Assembly (NCBI GenBank): GCA_034387635.1
Contig: JAOANU010000025.1
Coordinates: 92,001-156,000, forward strand
Direction: 5' to 3'
Source of the DNA: Rhodosporidiobolus odoratus
Taxonomy: Eukaryota > Basidiomycota > Microbotryomycetes > Sporidiobolales > Sporidiobolaceae
Length of the DNA stretch: 64,000 bases
Shown piece by piece: positions 54,369 through 64,000 of the stretch. A program made the position numbers and the translations under genes. The notes beneath the pieces were generated by a model that worked only from the letters and a program-made list of their open reading frames with translations, made no database searches and was not told the origin of the DNA. The first letter of the stretch is position 1, and every line of letters starts with the position of its first letter.

Positions 54369-56444
54369 TCAAACCCAATCATCCGTTCCGACGCCGCGAC
54401 GGGGGTTGTACCGGCGGTGGTTGTACTTCTTCGTGCGCTCCTTCCCCAGCTCGGGCACCGACTTGCGACGAAGCGGGGGCTTGTCCTCCGACGACGACCC
54501 TGTCTCCTCGTCCAGAGACTCGCTATCCTCCGATGATGATCCCCTCCCCTTCTTCGAGTCTGAAGAGTACAGCTCAGGCCAAAGCTCACCGGAAGGGAGG
54601 GCCTTCCTAGCCTTTCGCAGCTCTTCGCGATGCTGCCGAGTGCGTTGAGCCCAAGCCCGGTACTTCAACTCCTCCTCCGTCTTCTGTACAGGAGTCGCTT
54701 TCGGGTTATGCATTCGGCGCGCCATGAGTTTCTTCATGCGCTTGTAGTCTGCGGCCTGCCCTGCAAGATCGACTCCTACTGGCGAGAGATGCGGCCGATT
54801 CGTCTGAGCGGCAGAACGCCGGTCTGTGCGTTCCTTTTCGAGACGGGGGACGATGATTTCTTCGAAGCGCCGTCGCGCGCTGGCACTCTGTTCCGCATCA
54901 AAGTTATCCTGATCCTGTAGGGGCCCCGAGAAAGACTGTCGACGACCGGGGAGAGGACCGGGTCGGAGATCGGAAAGAGGGCCACGTCGGCGTGCGGGCA
55001 GAGGGCTGCTTTGAGGGATTTGAGACGGTCCTTTGCGAAAATGAAAGTAGGCCAAGACGAACTGTAGTTTGATGAAATGTTGGTCAGCGTCGACCACCGT
55101 GCGAGAACAGCGCTTTGCCAAGGTCAACTAACGCAGACGTCGCAGAGCAAGGCAATACCAGTATTGGTGATGAATGGGAGCTGGCCTATCAGCGAGTCGT
55201 GAGTGGTCGATGCCGAGAAGATACTCTGCAAAAGAAGCATCAGCGAGTTCAGGCAAAGTTGGAAGAGAGGACGCACGATGAGGAGATTGATGTTCTGGCC
55301 GATCAAGAATGCGAATAACCATACAGAGATAGTCATGCTTTTCTTCTGGACGATCGATTGGATCTCCGACGCCCGCGGCCATTCTATACAAACAGGCATG
55401 TGCGCGATCAGTTCAGTGCTCCGCAAAGGGCACTCGTCGCTGCAGTACTCACGGTAGAACAGGAGCCCAGTCCAGCCAAACGCCCAGCCGAGGGTGACCT
55501 TCGGGTCGCCTGGCGGTTCCGCTTTCTCTATTGCTGGGCTTGTGTCTCGACGATTATAGTCCACGAAGCCCCAGACAATAGAGCAGGCGACGACGATCAA
55601 CTGCAATGCAGCAAGGCGTTGATGGCCAGTGTGAGGATTCTCGTCAGGAGAATTGGGTATATGTGACAGAAGGAGGCAGAGCGCACCACCAGGACAGCAG
55701 AGTTCAGCCTCCAACCATTCATATCGCGCCATTTACTGATTGGGCCATCTTGATGAAAGGCGAATTCCGTGTCTTCTTCGTCTTCTTGTACGTGCGCGCG
55801 ATAACCCGGCAAACGCGTAGGCGGAGGGAGAAGAGGTCGGTTGACAAAGTCTGGCACTTCAGGTCGTCTAAAGTCTTTATGTAGGTCCGCCCATTCTGCT
55901 CGCTGTGTATAGACGCGCTTGGCTGCTTCGCGTTTTTCAGACGCTTCAGCAACCGCCTTGCGGTAACGCCGTCGGGTGCCAGGGATGTACCCGCGGTAAT
56001 GCAGTAGCTGGATGATCATCACGATGCTAGGAGGGTGAAGCGTGAGTACAGAGCAGGGGAGAAAGAGGAGCGAACGCACTCGGTGGCGCCAAAGACGATT
56101 CCCTGGGCAAGCTGTGTAGCTAGCGCACCCGTAAACACCATTCCTGACGTCTGAAGAATGTCCCCAAGTAACCAGATCGTGAGGAAACGCAAGCGTGGAC
56201 CCTCTTCAAGAAGCGAAGAAATGATCAGATTTCGCATGCCGCTGCTCGACGCGAAGGAAGCGCACCTGTAAATGGCCTGCTGTGCCAGGCCAGAAAGATC
56301 TGCGGACATGCGGACCAGAAGGAGCAGCCGACTGCATCAGAGTAACCGAGGTCAGTCTCTCCTAGTTGCAGAGCGGAACGATGAAATCGGCTCACGAGAT
56401 ATGTAGCCGGTCAACCGACTGGCGAGATCCAACGTCGACAACAT
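54369..56444 (-). CDS. PQ-loop membrane protein with basic C-terminal tail
   Basis: Seven-helix PQ-loop family, related to vacuolar cationic amino-acid transporters (Ypq/Rtc2) and cystinosin. Exon 1 (56444-56396) MLSTLDLASRLTGYIS joins in phase to LGCSFWSACPQIFLAWHSRP and then FTEGPRLRFLTIWLLGDILQ, a complete first PQ motif. TSGMVFTGALATQLAQGIVF and VVMIIQLLHYRGYIP-type helices follow, then a linker of over 100 residues. The second repeat reads GWAFGWTGLLFYQWPRASEI, QSIVQKKSMTISVWLFAFLI and GQNINLLI, where the PQ dipeptide is replaced by EIQ. It continues LPFITNTGIALLCDVC and FVLAYFHFRK. A roughly 230-residue Arg/Ser-rich tail follows (RRFEEIIVPRLEKERTDRRS, KKLMARRMHNPKATP), ending GTDDWV. 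Exons 3-8 borders are approximate. Confidence 0.8.
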
Positions 56445-56813
56445 CCTCGGCGCTGGAGGCGATAGGGAGCTGCACCGTACGAGATGGAGGAGAAGGAGCG
56501 AGCGGAACTGAACGGAGCCCAGGACATGGCCCAGGAAGCTGAAGCCGAAAAGGGGGAACCTCCGCGGACCGTCGTTTCGAGGCGTGCTCGGCCGCGAAAA
56601 GGAGTCGATGGCGCGACTTCGCATCCGCAGTCGAGGCTGTGTACGGTGAGCGAGCCTCGCAAGAAGCTTGAAGGCACGAAGAAGCCGTGCAGAGGGTGCA
56701 ATCATTGAAGTTCACGAGCAGGAACGCTCTCTTACCAACTTCCCTGCCCTCGCAAAGACTTCCCCGTAAAACAAGCGCCTTATCACCCTATCTGTCCCGC
56801 GCCGCGCCTGAGC

Positions 56814-58167
56814 TCAGTGGTGGTCCCCGCAAGCCGGGCAGCGCGCCTGACAAGTGCGATAAACAAGGTTAATCCTCTCGAGCGGCTTCTTCAATTCCTC
56901 CATCGAGTCGTAAGGGTGGCAGGGAACGAATTTCAGGTCGAGTTGCTCGAGATAGGGGAAGGAGAGGAAAAGGTTGGCGAGTTTGGTTTGAGGGAAAAGA
57001 GATGCTTGCCACTCGGCATCCACGCGACTGACGGCAGTGTCGGCCATCCAGAGGGAACTGTTACAGGTAAGGCTGCGAAGACTGCGAGAGTGGCGGGAGA
57101 GGGCGTCGATGCGATTTACGGACAGTGCTTGGGCGTGCGGAAGATCGAGGTGCTCGACGTTGGGAAGAAGGGAGAAGAGCTCGAGAGAGAGGACAGGTCC
57201 GGTGTGCGCGAAACCATAGCTGGCATACGCGAGGGAGTAATAGGTCTCTTGAGGGACGATGGATAGGTGTTTGAGAGAGGCGCCGACGAGGTTCACAAGG
57301 TGCATGACTTGGGTGGAAGTGTAGACATCGCAGAAAACCGCGAGGGAGGTAAGGCTGCAATTTTGCGCCGGCAAGAGCTGATCGAGAGAAGAAAGAGGAT
57401 CGGCTTCGAGGTCGACGACGAGAGCATTCAGAGTGAAGGGAAGAGAGGGGGCTCTGTCCGGCTCCATGCCGTGCACCGATCGCACTTCGAGCTCTTCCAG
57501 TCCTTGGAGATCGAGCTTCCCAAAGAATCTGTGCACGACGCCAATCTTCATGGCGACAGAGGACTGCCCTTCCAGACTGATATTCTTGATGGTGGGAAGA
57601 GAAGGGGAAAGCGCCGTGTGGACCTTGTTGAGCTGAATACTGTTGCCGAAGACAAGTCCAACCTCTTCCAAGCTGGGACAGGCTTTCAGCATGGCCAAGA
57701 ACCAAGAAAAGGCTCTGGTCTGTCCGCGAACCTGAAAGGCCAGATTCTTGGTCGCTGGCTCGAGGTTGGAAAGGGTGTCGAGCCAAGTCGGCAGAATCGA
57801 AAGGACGCGAACCAGGCGCCCGAGCGTCCCATCGTGCTCCTGCAGGCTACGGAGGAGACCTATGGCGATGGTCCAGCCGGCCCTGACGTTGACAAGCGGA
57901 TCGGCATAGAGGAATTGGCGGGCGAGGGGAAGAAGGCTGCGGCTCGTCGTGGCTAGTGAGAAGAAGGTCGCGCGCGCTATGTAGTGAGGGCAAGCAGAGT
58001 TCAGCATAGGCGGTAGAGGGACAGTAAGCAGCGTGCGTACCCGACTTCGCATCCATGCGAGCAGGAAAAGTGGCCGTCGGACTCAAGGCAGAACGCGTCT
58101 TTATGTGTGAGAAGATGAGGTGGAGAACGTCGGCGGGAAGGGTGTCAAAACGAGCACGGGTGTTCAT
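56814..58167 (-). CDS. F-box-like protein with leucine-rich region
   Basis: Putative SCF ubiquitin-ligase adaptor. Exon 1 starts MNTRARFDTLPADVLHLIFS followed by HIKTRSALSP, an F-box-like motif (LPxDVLxxIF). After one intron (about 58040-57980) a long exon reads ARATFFSLATTSRSLLPLAR, LRSLQEHDGTLGRLVRVLSI, CPSLEEVGLVFGNSIQLN, LEELEVRSVHG, LTSLAVFCDVYTS and SLELFSLLPNVEHLDLPHAQ, an irregular Leu-rich repeat pattern. It ends YRTCQARCPACGDHH at 56814, a terminal Cys/His cluster. The frame is intact, unlike the F-box remnant at 38407-39465. The substrate is unknown. Confidence 0.75.
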
Positions 58168-58925
58168 CTGCGAAGGAGAGAGAGAGCAGAATCAGTCAGC
58201 AAGAAAAGGTTCGGGCAGATTTGGATTGACCGTTACAGTCGAGGAGAAGATGCCGTCCGTCGGCTGTTCGCACCGCAAAGACCGCCGTAGCACTACGTTC
58301 TGTCCCTTCAGCGTGATGCACACGTCTGTGCGCCGCCAGACTGAGCCTGCCCGTCTCTTCTTCGTCGCGAAGCCGAGTCCGAGTCACGCGACCTCCAACG
58401 TGGTTTCTCCAGCGCGGGCTCGCGAGGCGTTGAAGCGCACGATATCCGTTCAGCAGTAGATCACTCGCTTGGTGCACGTACCCTATTAACGCGTATCGAG
58501 TGGTCGAGCGGAGGTAGAGCGATGAAAGGAGGCCAGGAAGAAGAGCATGTGATTTCCCAATTCCCCTTGGCTGCCGGTGTGTTACCACCACAGTCATATA
58601 CGTACGGGCGATCCAGGCAGTCCTGGCGTGTTCGTGCTGCTTTGGCATGGAGCGCCTTCCTCTTTCTTTTCTCTCTGCCTCTCCCCGCCTCTTTCCATTG
58701 ATGGCTCTCTCGCTTTGCTGTCTGGATTGACACCCTTATGATGTTCTCTGTCACGCAATAAGCGCAACGAAAGCACGGACATATGAAGCCGTGCGCCTAT
58801 GAGCAGTATACGAGTTAGCAATGAGTTCTGGCGGAAGAAAGCTGCTTGCAGATCCCGCATGCAGTCTACACTCCCCGAGCCATCTACTACGCATCTCCAG
58901 ACAGCCCGCGTAACGCGAGACCGGT
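58168..58925. other. Intergenic region
   Basis: About 760 bases between the start of the F-box gene and the stop of the C2 protein gene (both minus). It should include the F-box gene promoter. No coding or RNA gene is recognised. Confidence 0.35.
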
Positions 58926-61133
58926 CTACCGTCCGCCAAACATGCCCGGTAAGGGTCTCATTCCAGCCCTCGACGGTGTCGTCGCCGGCGGTTGCGGCAA
59001 AGGAGGCCTCGAACTCGCGTCTGCGAGAGATCCCATCTCGTATGACGAATGTGCGTATGCTGACGGCGGGTTGTGGTACTCGGAGGAAGAAGGATAGGCA
59101 GGTGAACCGTGTCCATAAGGCGAAGAAATCGATGGAGGGGGAGAAGGATCGTAGGCTTGTTGTGCGTACTGAGGTGTGGCAACAGGAAGAGGTGGAACGG
59201 GCGGCGGGATCGGAGGCAGGGCGTGCTGCGCGGTAGCGTAGGATGCTGCGGATGTAGGTCGCAAAGGTGCAGCGGAATAATCACTTTGCAGGGAAGGAGG
59301 AGGTGGGGGCGAGAACACGGGAGGTGGCGCGTAAGAAGGGTGCTGTGGTGGCGGCGGCGGCGGCGGCGGCGCATAGGAGGAGAAGGGAGTTGCTATAGAG
59401 GGCGGAGGCGGCGGGGGTGAGAAGGCTGGCGGCTGAGGAGGTTGCGGCGGTTGGCCGTACATCGAGCCTTGGGAGTCGGAATGGGGCATAGTTGTATACG
59501 ATGCGGCGGACGAGAGAGAGGCCGTACTCGCTGGCGGCATAGGTGATTGATTCCACTGCCCCGAACCGCTCGGCGGAATGGGAGGAAAAGGGGGCTGCGG
59601 TGGATAGGGAGTATGCGATGTTTGTGTGGGGTAGTGAGGCGCGGCGTACGGATCGTAGGCTGGGTGGTTTGACGGAGCGGGGGTTGTCGAGTGGGCGGGC
59701 TGCGGCAACGGCCGCTGCGAGGCCGATTGCGACAATGGATTGAAGCTTTGGCTTGCATAGTGCTGGTGAGCGAGTTGCTCAAACTCTCCCATTTGTGGCT
59801 GCGAAACGCTGGAAGGCATGTGTTGGGCGTATTGCTGTTGGTAAGTGCCGAACTCTCCCGCGCCAGGATAACCCGAGTAGGCTTGCTGGTGCGGCGGCGG
59901 CGCCGGAGAGTACGAGTGTGACGCATATGGATGACTCGAACGCCTCGCATGCTCATCGACACCATACGCGCCGTGAGGTGCAGGAGTGCTTGACCCTGCG
60001 GCCGAAGGATTGGGATAATGCGGGAACGACTGCGAGGCGGAAAGGCGGTGGAGGTGATAGGCCGAATTGGTAGGCGGGACGCTAGCAGGAGGTTGTGGGA
60101 GCGGCGGGCGAGAGACAGCCATGGCGGACATGGAGCGGTTCAGCGGGGCAAGGTCGGGGTCAGGATAGTCGACACCGAGATCAACAGCTGGAGGGGCAGT
60201 CTATCGGCCGAGCGGGGTCAGATGCTGTTTCAGAGGAATGGGGATCGGACGGAAGAGGCAGAAAGGTGCGCACGGAGCCCGCTCCACTGAGCCCGACTTG
60301 ACTGCCTCCGTCCCAGCTTTCGTGTTCCGACTCGTCACCGCCCTCGTAGTCTTCAACCCTTGACCCAGCACCCCCATAAACCGTCCCTGCTCGAGAAGGG
60401 GAAGCGTCCGAAGCTTCTCGGCGAGTAGACTTGACCGGCCGTGGGTCCTGGTAGCGATAGGTTAGAACGCATCTTCGACGAAAGGGAAGCAGACATACAT
60501 TTGTATACCAAGTGAGCTCCAAAAATAGCTCTCCAGCATAGCGGTTCTTGCGCTCGAGCTTGATCCATTCTGAAGGGGAAGTATAGGTTCAGTCGACTGT
60601 GGAAGAAGTGCAACGTGATTCGACCTACCGTCGTATTTGCCCTTCTTCAAAGTTTCTTCGAGATCTAGCTCGCCTTCGCCAATCAGCTTCGGTTCCCTCG
60701 AGTCGTCCGCAAAGCAAGCGAATTTGAGGATCCTCTTGCCGGGGGCGGAAACTGTCGCCTGCGGCGGAAGGACGGACGGCGGCGGCACCTTGTCCAGCTT
60801 GTTGCCCAGTAAGCCGCTACCTTTCGTTGACCCTGTAGGGCCTACTCCGCCCTTTGCGTCGACGACTGCCCCCTGGGCCGCGCTCTGCTCTTCACCACCC
60901 AGACCCTCTCGCAAGATCTCGAAGCGGAACTCTTCATCCCATTCGGGTTGCTGTCCTCCCCGCTCGATAGGCCGTGTGCGCTTCTTGTGTAGGCCGTAGG
61001 TGATCGTTGCGTAAGGGTTCTGCTTGCCAATCCGGACGCGGTTGGTGAGGTTCTTTGCGCGGAGAACGACGACGATCAGAGTGCCCAGAAGGCGGTCTTG
61101 GCCTGTCGGCGAAGCTGGGGGCGGAGGAGGCAT
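58926..61133 (-). CDS. C2-domain proline-rich protein, Fic1/Inn1-like
   Basis: Domain architecture of the cytokinesis ingression proteins Fic1/Inn1: N-terminal C2 domain plus a long PxxP-rich tail that binds SH3 proteins. The start MPPPPPASPTGQDRLLG is at 61133. The C2 domain reads LIVVVLRAKNLTNRVRIGKQ, NPYATITYGLHKKRT, PEWDEEFRFEILRE, RILKFACFADDSREPKLIGE and GELDLEETLKKGKYD, then EWIKLERKNRYAGELFLELT with WYTN. After further introns an acidic Ser/Gly segment leads to VDLGVDYPDPDLAPLNRSM and a tail of about 400 residues rich in Pro, Tyr, Gln and Ser with poly-Pro runs, ending GMRPLPGMFGGR at 58926. An intron of about 75 bases (donor after GSQVGLSGAGS, acceptor GATAG) joins the parts in phase. 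Confidence 0.8.
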
Positions 61134-62194
61134 GGTGTGGATGTGGACCGAGTGAATAGACGGGTTAAATCTGAAGAGGGAAAGGGTTAGCAGCAGGGTA
61201 CAAAGGTCGACGAGACGGAGAAGAGCGTACCTCGACGACTAACGGGATCTTTGCGTCAGTGGCCGGTCTATGAGTGCTTCAGGATGCTCCTTCCCGTCTC
61301 GCTGTAGTCGCCTCGGTGTGCACTGGTCGAGAAAGTCGAGTCGAGGTGGTGCGTTGTCGGTCAAGGTAGAAAGGGAGCCTGGTCGAGAGGAGAGTGGACA
61401 ATGGCTTCGGACGCCCAATCAAAAGCTTATCGGGGTCGGATCCTTTTCTGCGGGCGTTTCAGAGCAGTTCGAGGCGATATAGAGTGGAAAGAGGAGTTGA
61501 GGAGTTCTCTCTCAATATTTCGTCTCCCCGTTTCGGACCTCACACTCTGCTGGTGCTGTTAAGACGGCTCATAAGGCTCCGCGTCGTGTCTAATGCAAGT
61601 GGTGTACCGCTCTTCGGACGCCCCGCTGCAATATCGCTGTTTTCACAACGCCCTTCAACATCCTCCCGCTGCCGTAGCGCGCTGATCGCGGCAGTATGGC
61701 ATCCGTGGCGCTGTCTGGGCGAGGTGCCGTACAGTCGCTGGCTCTGCAGATACATGGAGCCCATCTTTGGATCCAGTGAGATGACTTTGCAGTCTTGCAC
61801 ATTCCGCCCCCCTTTCCATTTGCCTAGGCAACCTCCTTGCTTTTCTGCTTGCCCTGGCGTTTCTGTGGTTATCAGTTGAACCCGCTCCCGAAGAGAAGGG
61901 TGCTCAGTTATAGGCCACCGAGTCGCTTTGCGGTCATCTACACACAGCAAGAAGAGGAGACTGATGGACGGAAAAGGAACGGAAAATATACGGCTTGGAC
62001 GGATGGCAATGAACAACGACGACGACGACAACGACGACGACGAGCACAAGAGGAGGTGTTAAGTATATGGGTTCGAAGGCGCCTGAGGTGATGAATAAGA
62101 AACGGTCCTTGTAGCAAGAGCCGAAGAAGGACGATTCCGTCGGTCGGTCGATGTCCAAGGAGGATGAGGTAGTTCCGTCATGTAAGGTCCCCGC
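61134..62194. other. Intergenic region
   Basis: About 1.06 kb between the start of the Fic1-like gene and the stop of the hexosaminidase gene (both minus). It includes the Fic1-like promoter and a GAC-rich microsatellite. The open frames here (for example minus 61540-62049) have no family features I recognise. Confidence 0.35.
62014..62043. repeat. CAACGAC / GAC microsatellite
   Basis: About 30 bases of (GAC) repeats interrupted by AAC, just downstream of the hexosaminidase stop codon. Confidence 0.85.
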
Positions 62195-64000
62195 TCAAAC
62201 GTACTGCGGCCGAGAGCAGCGCGCGTAGTCGAGCATGAGGTTGTGACCATTCGGATAGATCGTTTCGAGCGGTACCTCGAGTTCCTCGATTCGAGGTACA
62301 GTTCCAGCGAGGTAGCCGATCAGGCGTTCGTGCATTGTTTCCAGTCGGGAAGAGAGACCGCCGTACCGAAGGTCGAGGACCTCGAAGCCGAAAGGTTTGT
62401 AGAGGGCGAACCAGTTCGACCTAGTGGCAAAGAGGAGAATGGCGTCAGCCCAGATTCCTCGCTGACTTTCAGGCAGAACAAGCCGAAGAAAGGCAAGTTG
62501 ACGCACCGGTGCAGCCTATGCAGTTCCTTCACCAACGATCTTAACCTGCTGATCCTGCTCTGTGAGCCTTCCCCGCCCAGAGCCTCCAGCTCCTGCCTGT
62601 CGCCGGCGGTGTAGGCCGCCACGAGGCGCTCTCGAAGGTGGCACTTCAGACTCAGCACGCTTGCGAGGAGGTAAGGCAGACGGAGACGACTATTCGCAGG
62701 ATGCGAGTCGATGGAGTGAGGGGTTGAGACGGACGTCATCGTAGTGTAGGAAGGTGAGAGGGCTTGCTCTAGATACGAAGCGAGGTGCGAGTAGTGCGAT
62801 TCGAGGTCGTGGCCTCGGTACTGAGGTGAGAGAAAAGAGAAGAACGGTTCTGCGAGGCGGCATATGTCGGCTCAATGAGGTTTGCGCGAGTCCGAGGAGG
62901 AGAACTCACCCTCCCAAAGAAGGTACTTGGCCAGATTAGGCGTGTAATGCGTAGCTTTATCTATCGGTTGACTTTCCGCTTGCGTGTCGCTGCAAAAGGG
63001 TCGAGAGCGTCAGATACGCAGTGCAGTACGTAACAGCAAAGGAAGAACTCACTCGAGTTTCGAAGCGTAGACATAGTCGTCGAAGTCACCCCCGACAACG
63101 CCGTCGAACTTCCGCCTGATCAGACTGGCGTCGACCTCGTCTACATCCCGAGGGGAGTAGGCCAACTCTGCTTGGTACAGCAAGCCGGGCAGGGCCGAGT
63201 AGAGGTCGTGTTCATTGCCCTCGTCGCCCCAGATTGTGGTCATCACACTGCAAGGTAAGAGCGCAGTCGCACAAGGGTCAGACTCGAGCCAAGCGATGCC
63301 GAGAGCAAGAGGAGAGAACGAGACTCACTGCTTGACCCCGGCATTCGCATCCTTGCTCGCTTTCATGCTAGCTCGGACCGTTGCGAAAGTGAAAGGCAGA
63401 GCCGTCCAGAAGCTATGATGCACAACGAGGTCAGCCTTTCGCCTCAGACTTTACGATAGGGAAACGCACGCACCGGCTCCAAGTCCACACGCCGCTCGCC
63501 ATGAAGGGCGCCTTCCCTGCAAGTTGCCAATGCTGGGCGATCTTTGCCGTATAAGGGCGAGAGTCGGTGTGATAGTAGCTGCGTGCATGAAGCATTGTGA
63601 GCAAAGTTCGTGCTGGCAGAGCCAGGAACACTTTGACTGACTCCCAGAAAACCGTGCCAACCTCGTCTGGGATCGAGTTGGCCAACTCTTCCGTGACGAC
63701 AGAGTTCGGGTCATAGTAGCCAGACAAGGCGTTGTTCTTCGCCGGCAGACAGAAGAGCACTGTAGGATTCGGGGTGAGGTCGCGGTCAAGACGAATGAGT
63801 AACAGGAAACGACATACTGTCGGACCAGATCATAGGTTCCAACCCGGCTTTCGTGCACATCTTGCTTACTCGTCGCAGATGTTCAACGAACTAAGATGGG
63901 TCAAGGGTAAGCTCGGGATCACTGCAGCGTAATGAGAATGTCCACGTACGACTTGCGTTCCTTCCTTGTACCCAAACAGCTGCCTGTATCTCCCCTCGCT
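62195..64000 (-). CDS. GH20 hexosaminidase D-like enzyme, 3' part
   Basis: Glycoside hydrolase family 20, HEXD type, cleaving terminal beta-linked N-acetylhexosamines; HEXD enzymes can be cytosolic. The gene enters from beyond the right edge. Exons read on minus: ESRVGTYDLVRQ, LFCLPAKNNALSGYYDPNS, WDYYHTDSRPYTAKIAQHW (joined across an intron at about 63655-63582), GKAPFMASGVWTWSR, FWTALPFTFATVRASMKASK and VMTTIWGDEGNEHDLYSALP. Then TPNLAKYLLWEG, YRGHDLESHYSHLASYLEQA, NWFALYKPFGFEVLDLRYGG, TMHERLIGYLAGTVPRIEEL and LMLDYARCSRPQYV, stop 62195-62197. 'WTWxxFWTALPFTFATxRA' and 'TxWGDxGNE' are family hallmarks. The catalytic Asp-Glu pair lies in the missing 5' part. Confidence 0.85.

Noticed and set aside
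61394..62049. Opposing open frames between the Fic1-like gene and the hexosaminidase
   Set aside because: No family motif or convincing splice structure; likely chance frames in GC-rich DNA.

Overview
The window is nuclear DNA from a GC-rich, intron-dense fungus. Nearly every gene is broken by short introns of about 45-110 bases with GTGCGT, GTACGT, GTAAGT or GTGAGT donors. The gene set (fungal TFIIIA, Zn2Cys6 regulator, mitochondrial ILV5, CDK8/Ssn3, Fic1-like C2 protein) and the composition point to a basidiomycete yeast. By general resemblance I infer a red yeast of the Rhodotorula/Rhodosporidium type (Microbotryomycetes); no marker in the window proves this. Coordinates of spliced genes run from start codon to stop codon with introns included. 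UTRs cannot be placed.

Layout. 1-781: 3' part of COX4 (+). 1286-4594: Zn2Cys6 transcription factor (-). 5013-8289: ribosome-assembly factor NOC3 (-). 8290-10241: no intact gene, only unidentified, frame-broken coding-like pieces. 10242-11140: ESCRT-I subunit VPS37 (-), head to head with an intronless Tcp11/Sok1-like gene (+, 11282-13537). 13869-15058: TIM23 (-). 15512-17670: TFIIIA (+). 17935-20473: cytosolic asparaginyl-tRNA synthetase (+). 21004-24280: GT49/LARGE-like glycosyltransferase (+). 24842-26873: trimethyllysine dioxygenase (+) with a 45-base poly-C tract in an intron. 27068-29739: alpha/beta hydrolase (-) carrying three 43-residue C-terminal repeats. 31073-34031: unclassified putative zinc-finger regulator (+). 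34298-36146: ILV5 (+). 36147-39837: a decayed region with a degenerate copy of the ILV5 3' end and a broken F-box/LRR gene. 39838-44466: MMS19 (-), head to head with UBC7 (+, 44729-45925). 46775-51630: ankyrin-RCC1-BTB protein like IBTK (+). 52183-54116: CDK8/SSN3 (+). 54369-56444: PQ-loop membrane protein (-). 56814-58167: F-box protein (-). 58926-61133: Fic1/Inn1-like C2 protein (-). 62195 to beyond 64000: GH20 hexosaminidase D-like enzyme (-).

These are mostly unrelated housekeeping genes, as expected in a fungal chromosome, and there is no secondary-metabolite or defence cluster. Loose themes are mitochondria (COX4, TIM23, ILV5, TMLH), transcription (TFIIIA, CDK8, two other putative regulators) and ubiquitin pathways (UBC7, IBTK-like and F-box adaptors). 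The most novel-looking items are the repeat-bearing hydrolase tail, the TIM23 loop insertion, the unclassified zinc-finger-like protein and the decayed ILV5/F-box region. I found no clear new multi-gene system.
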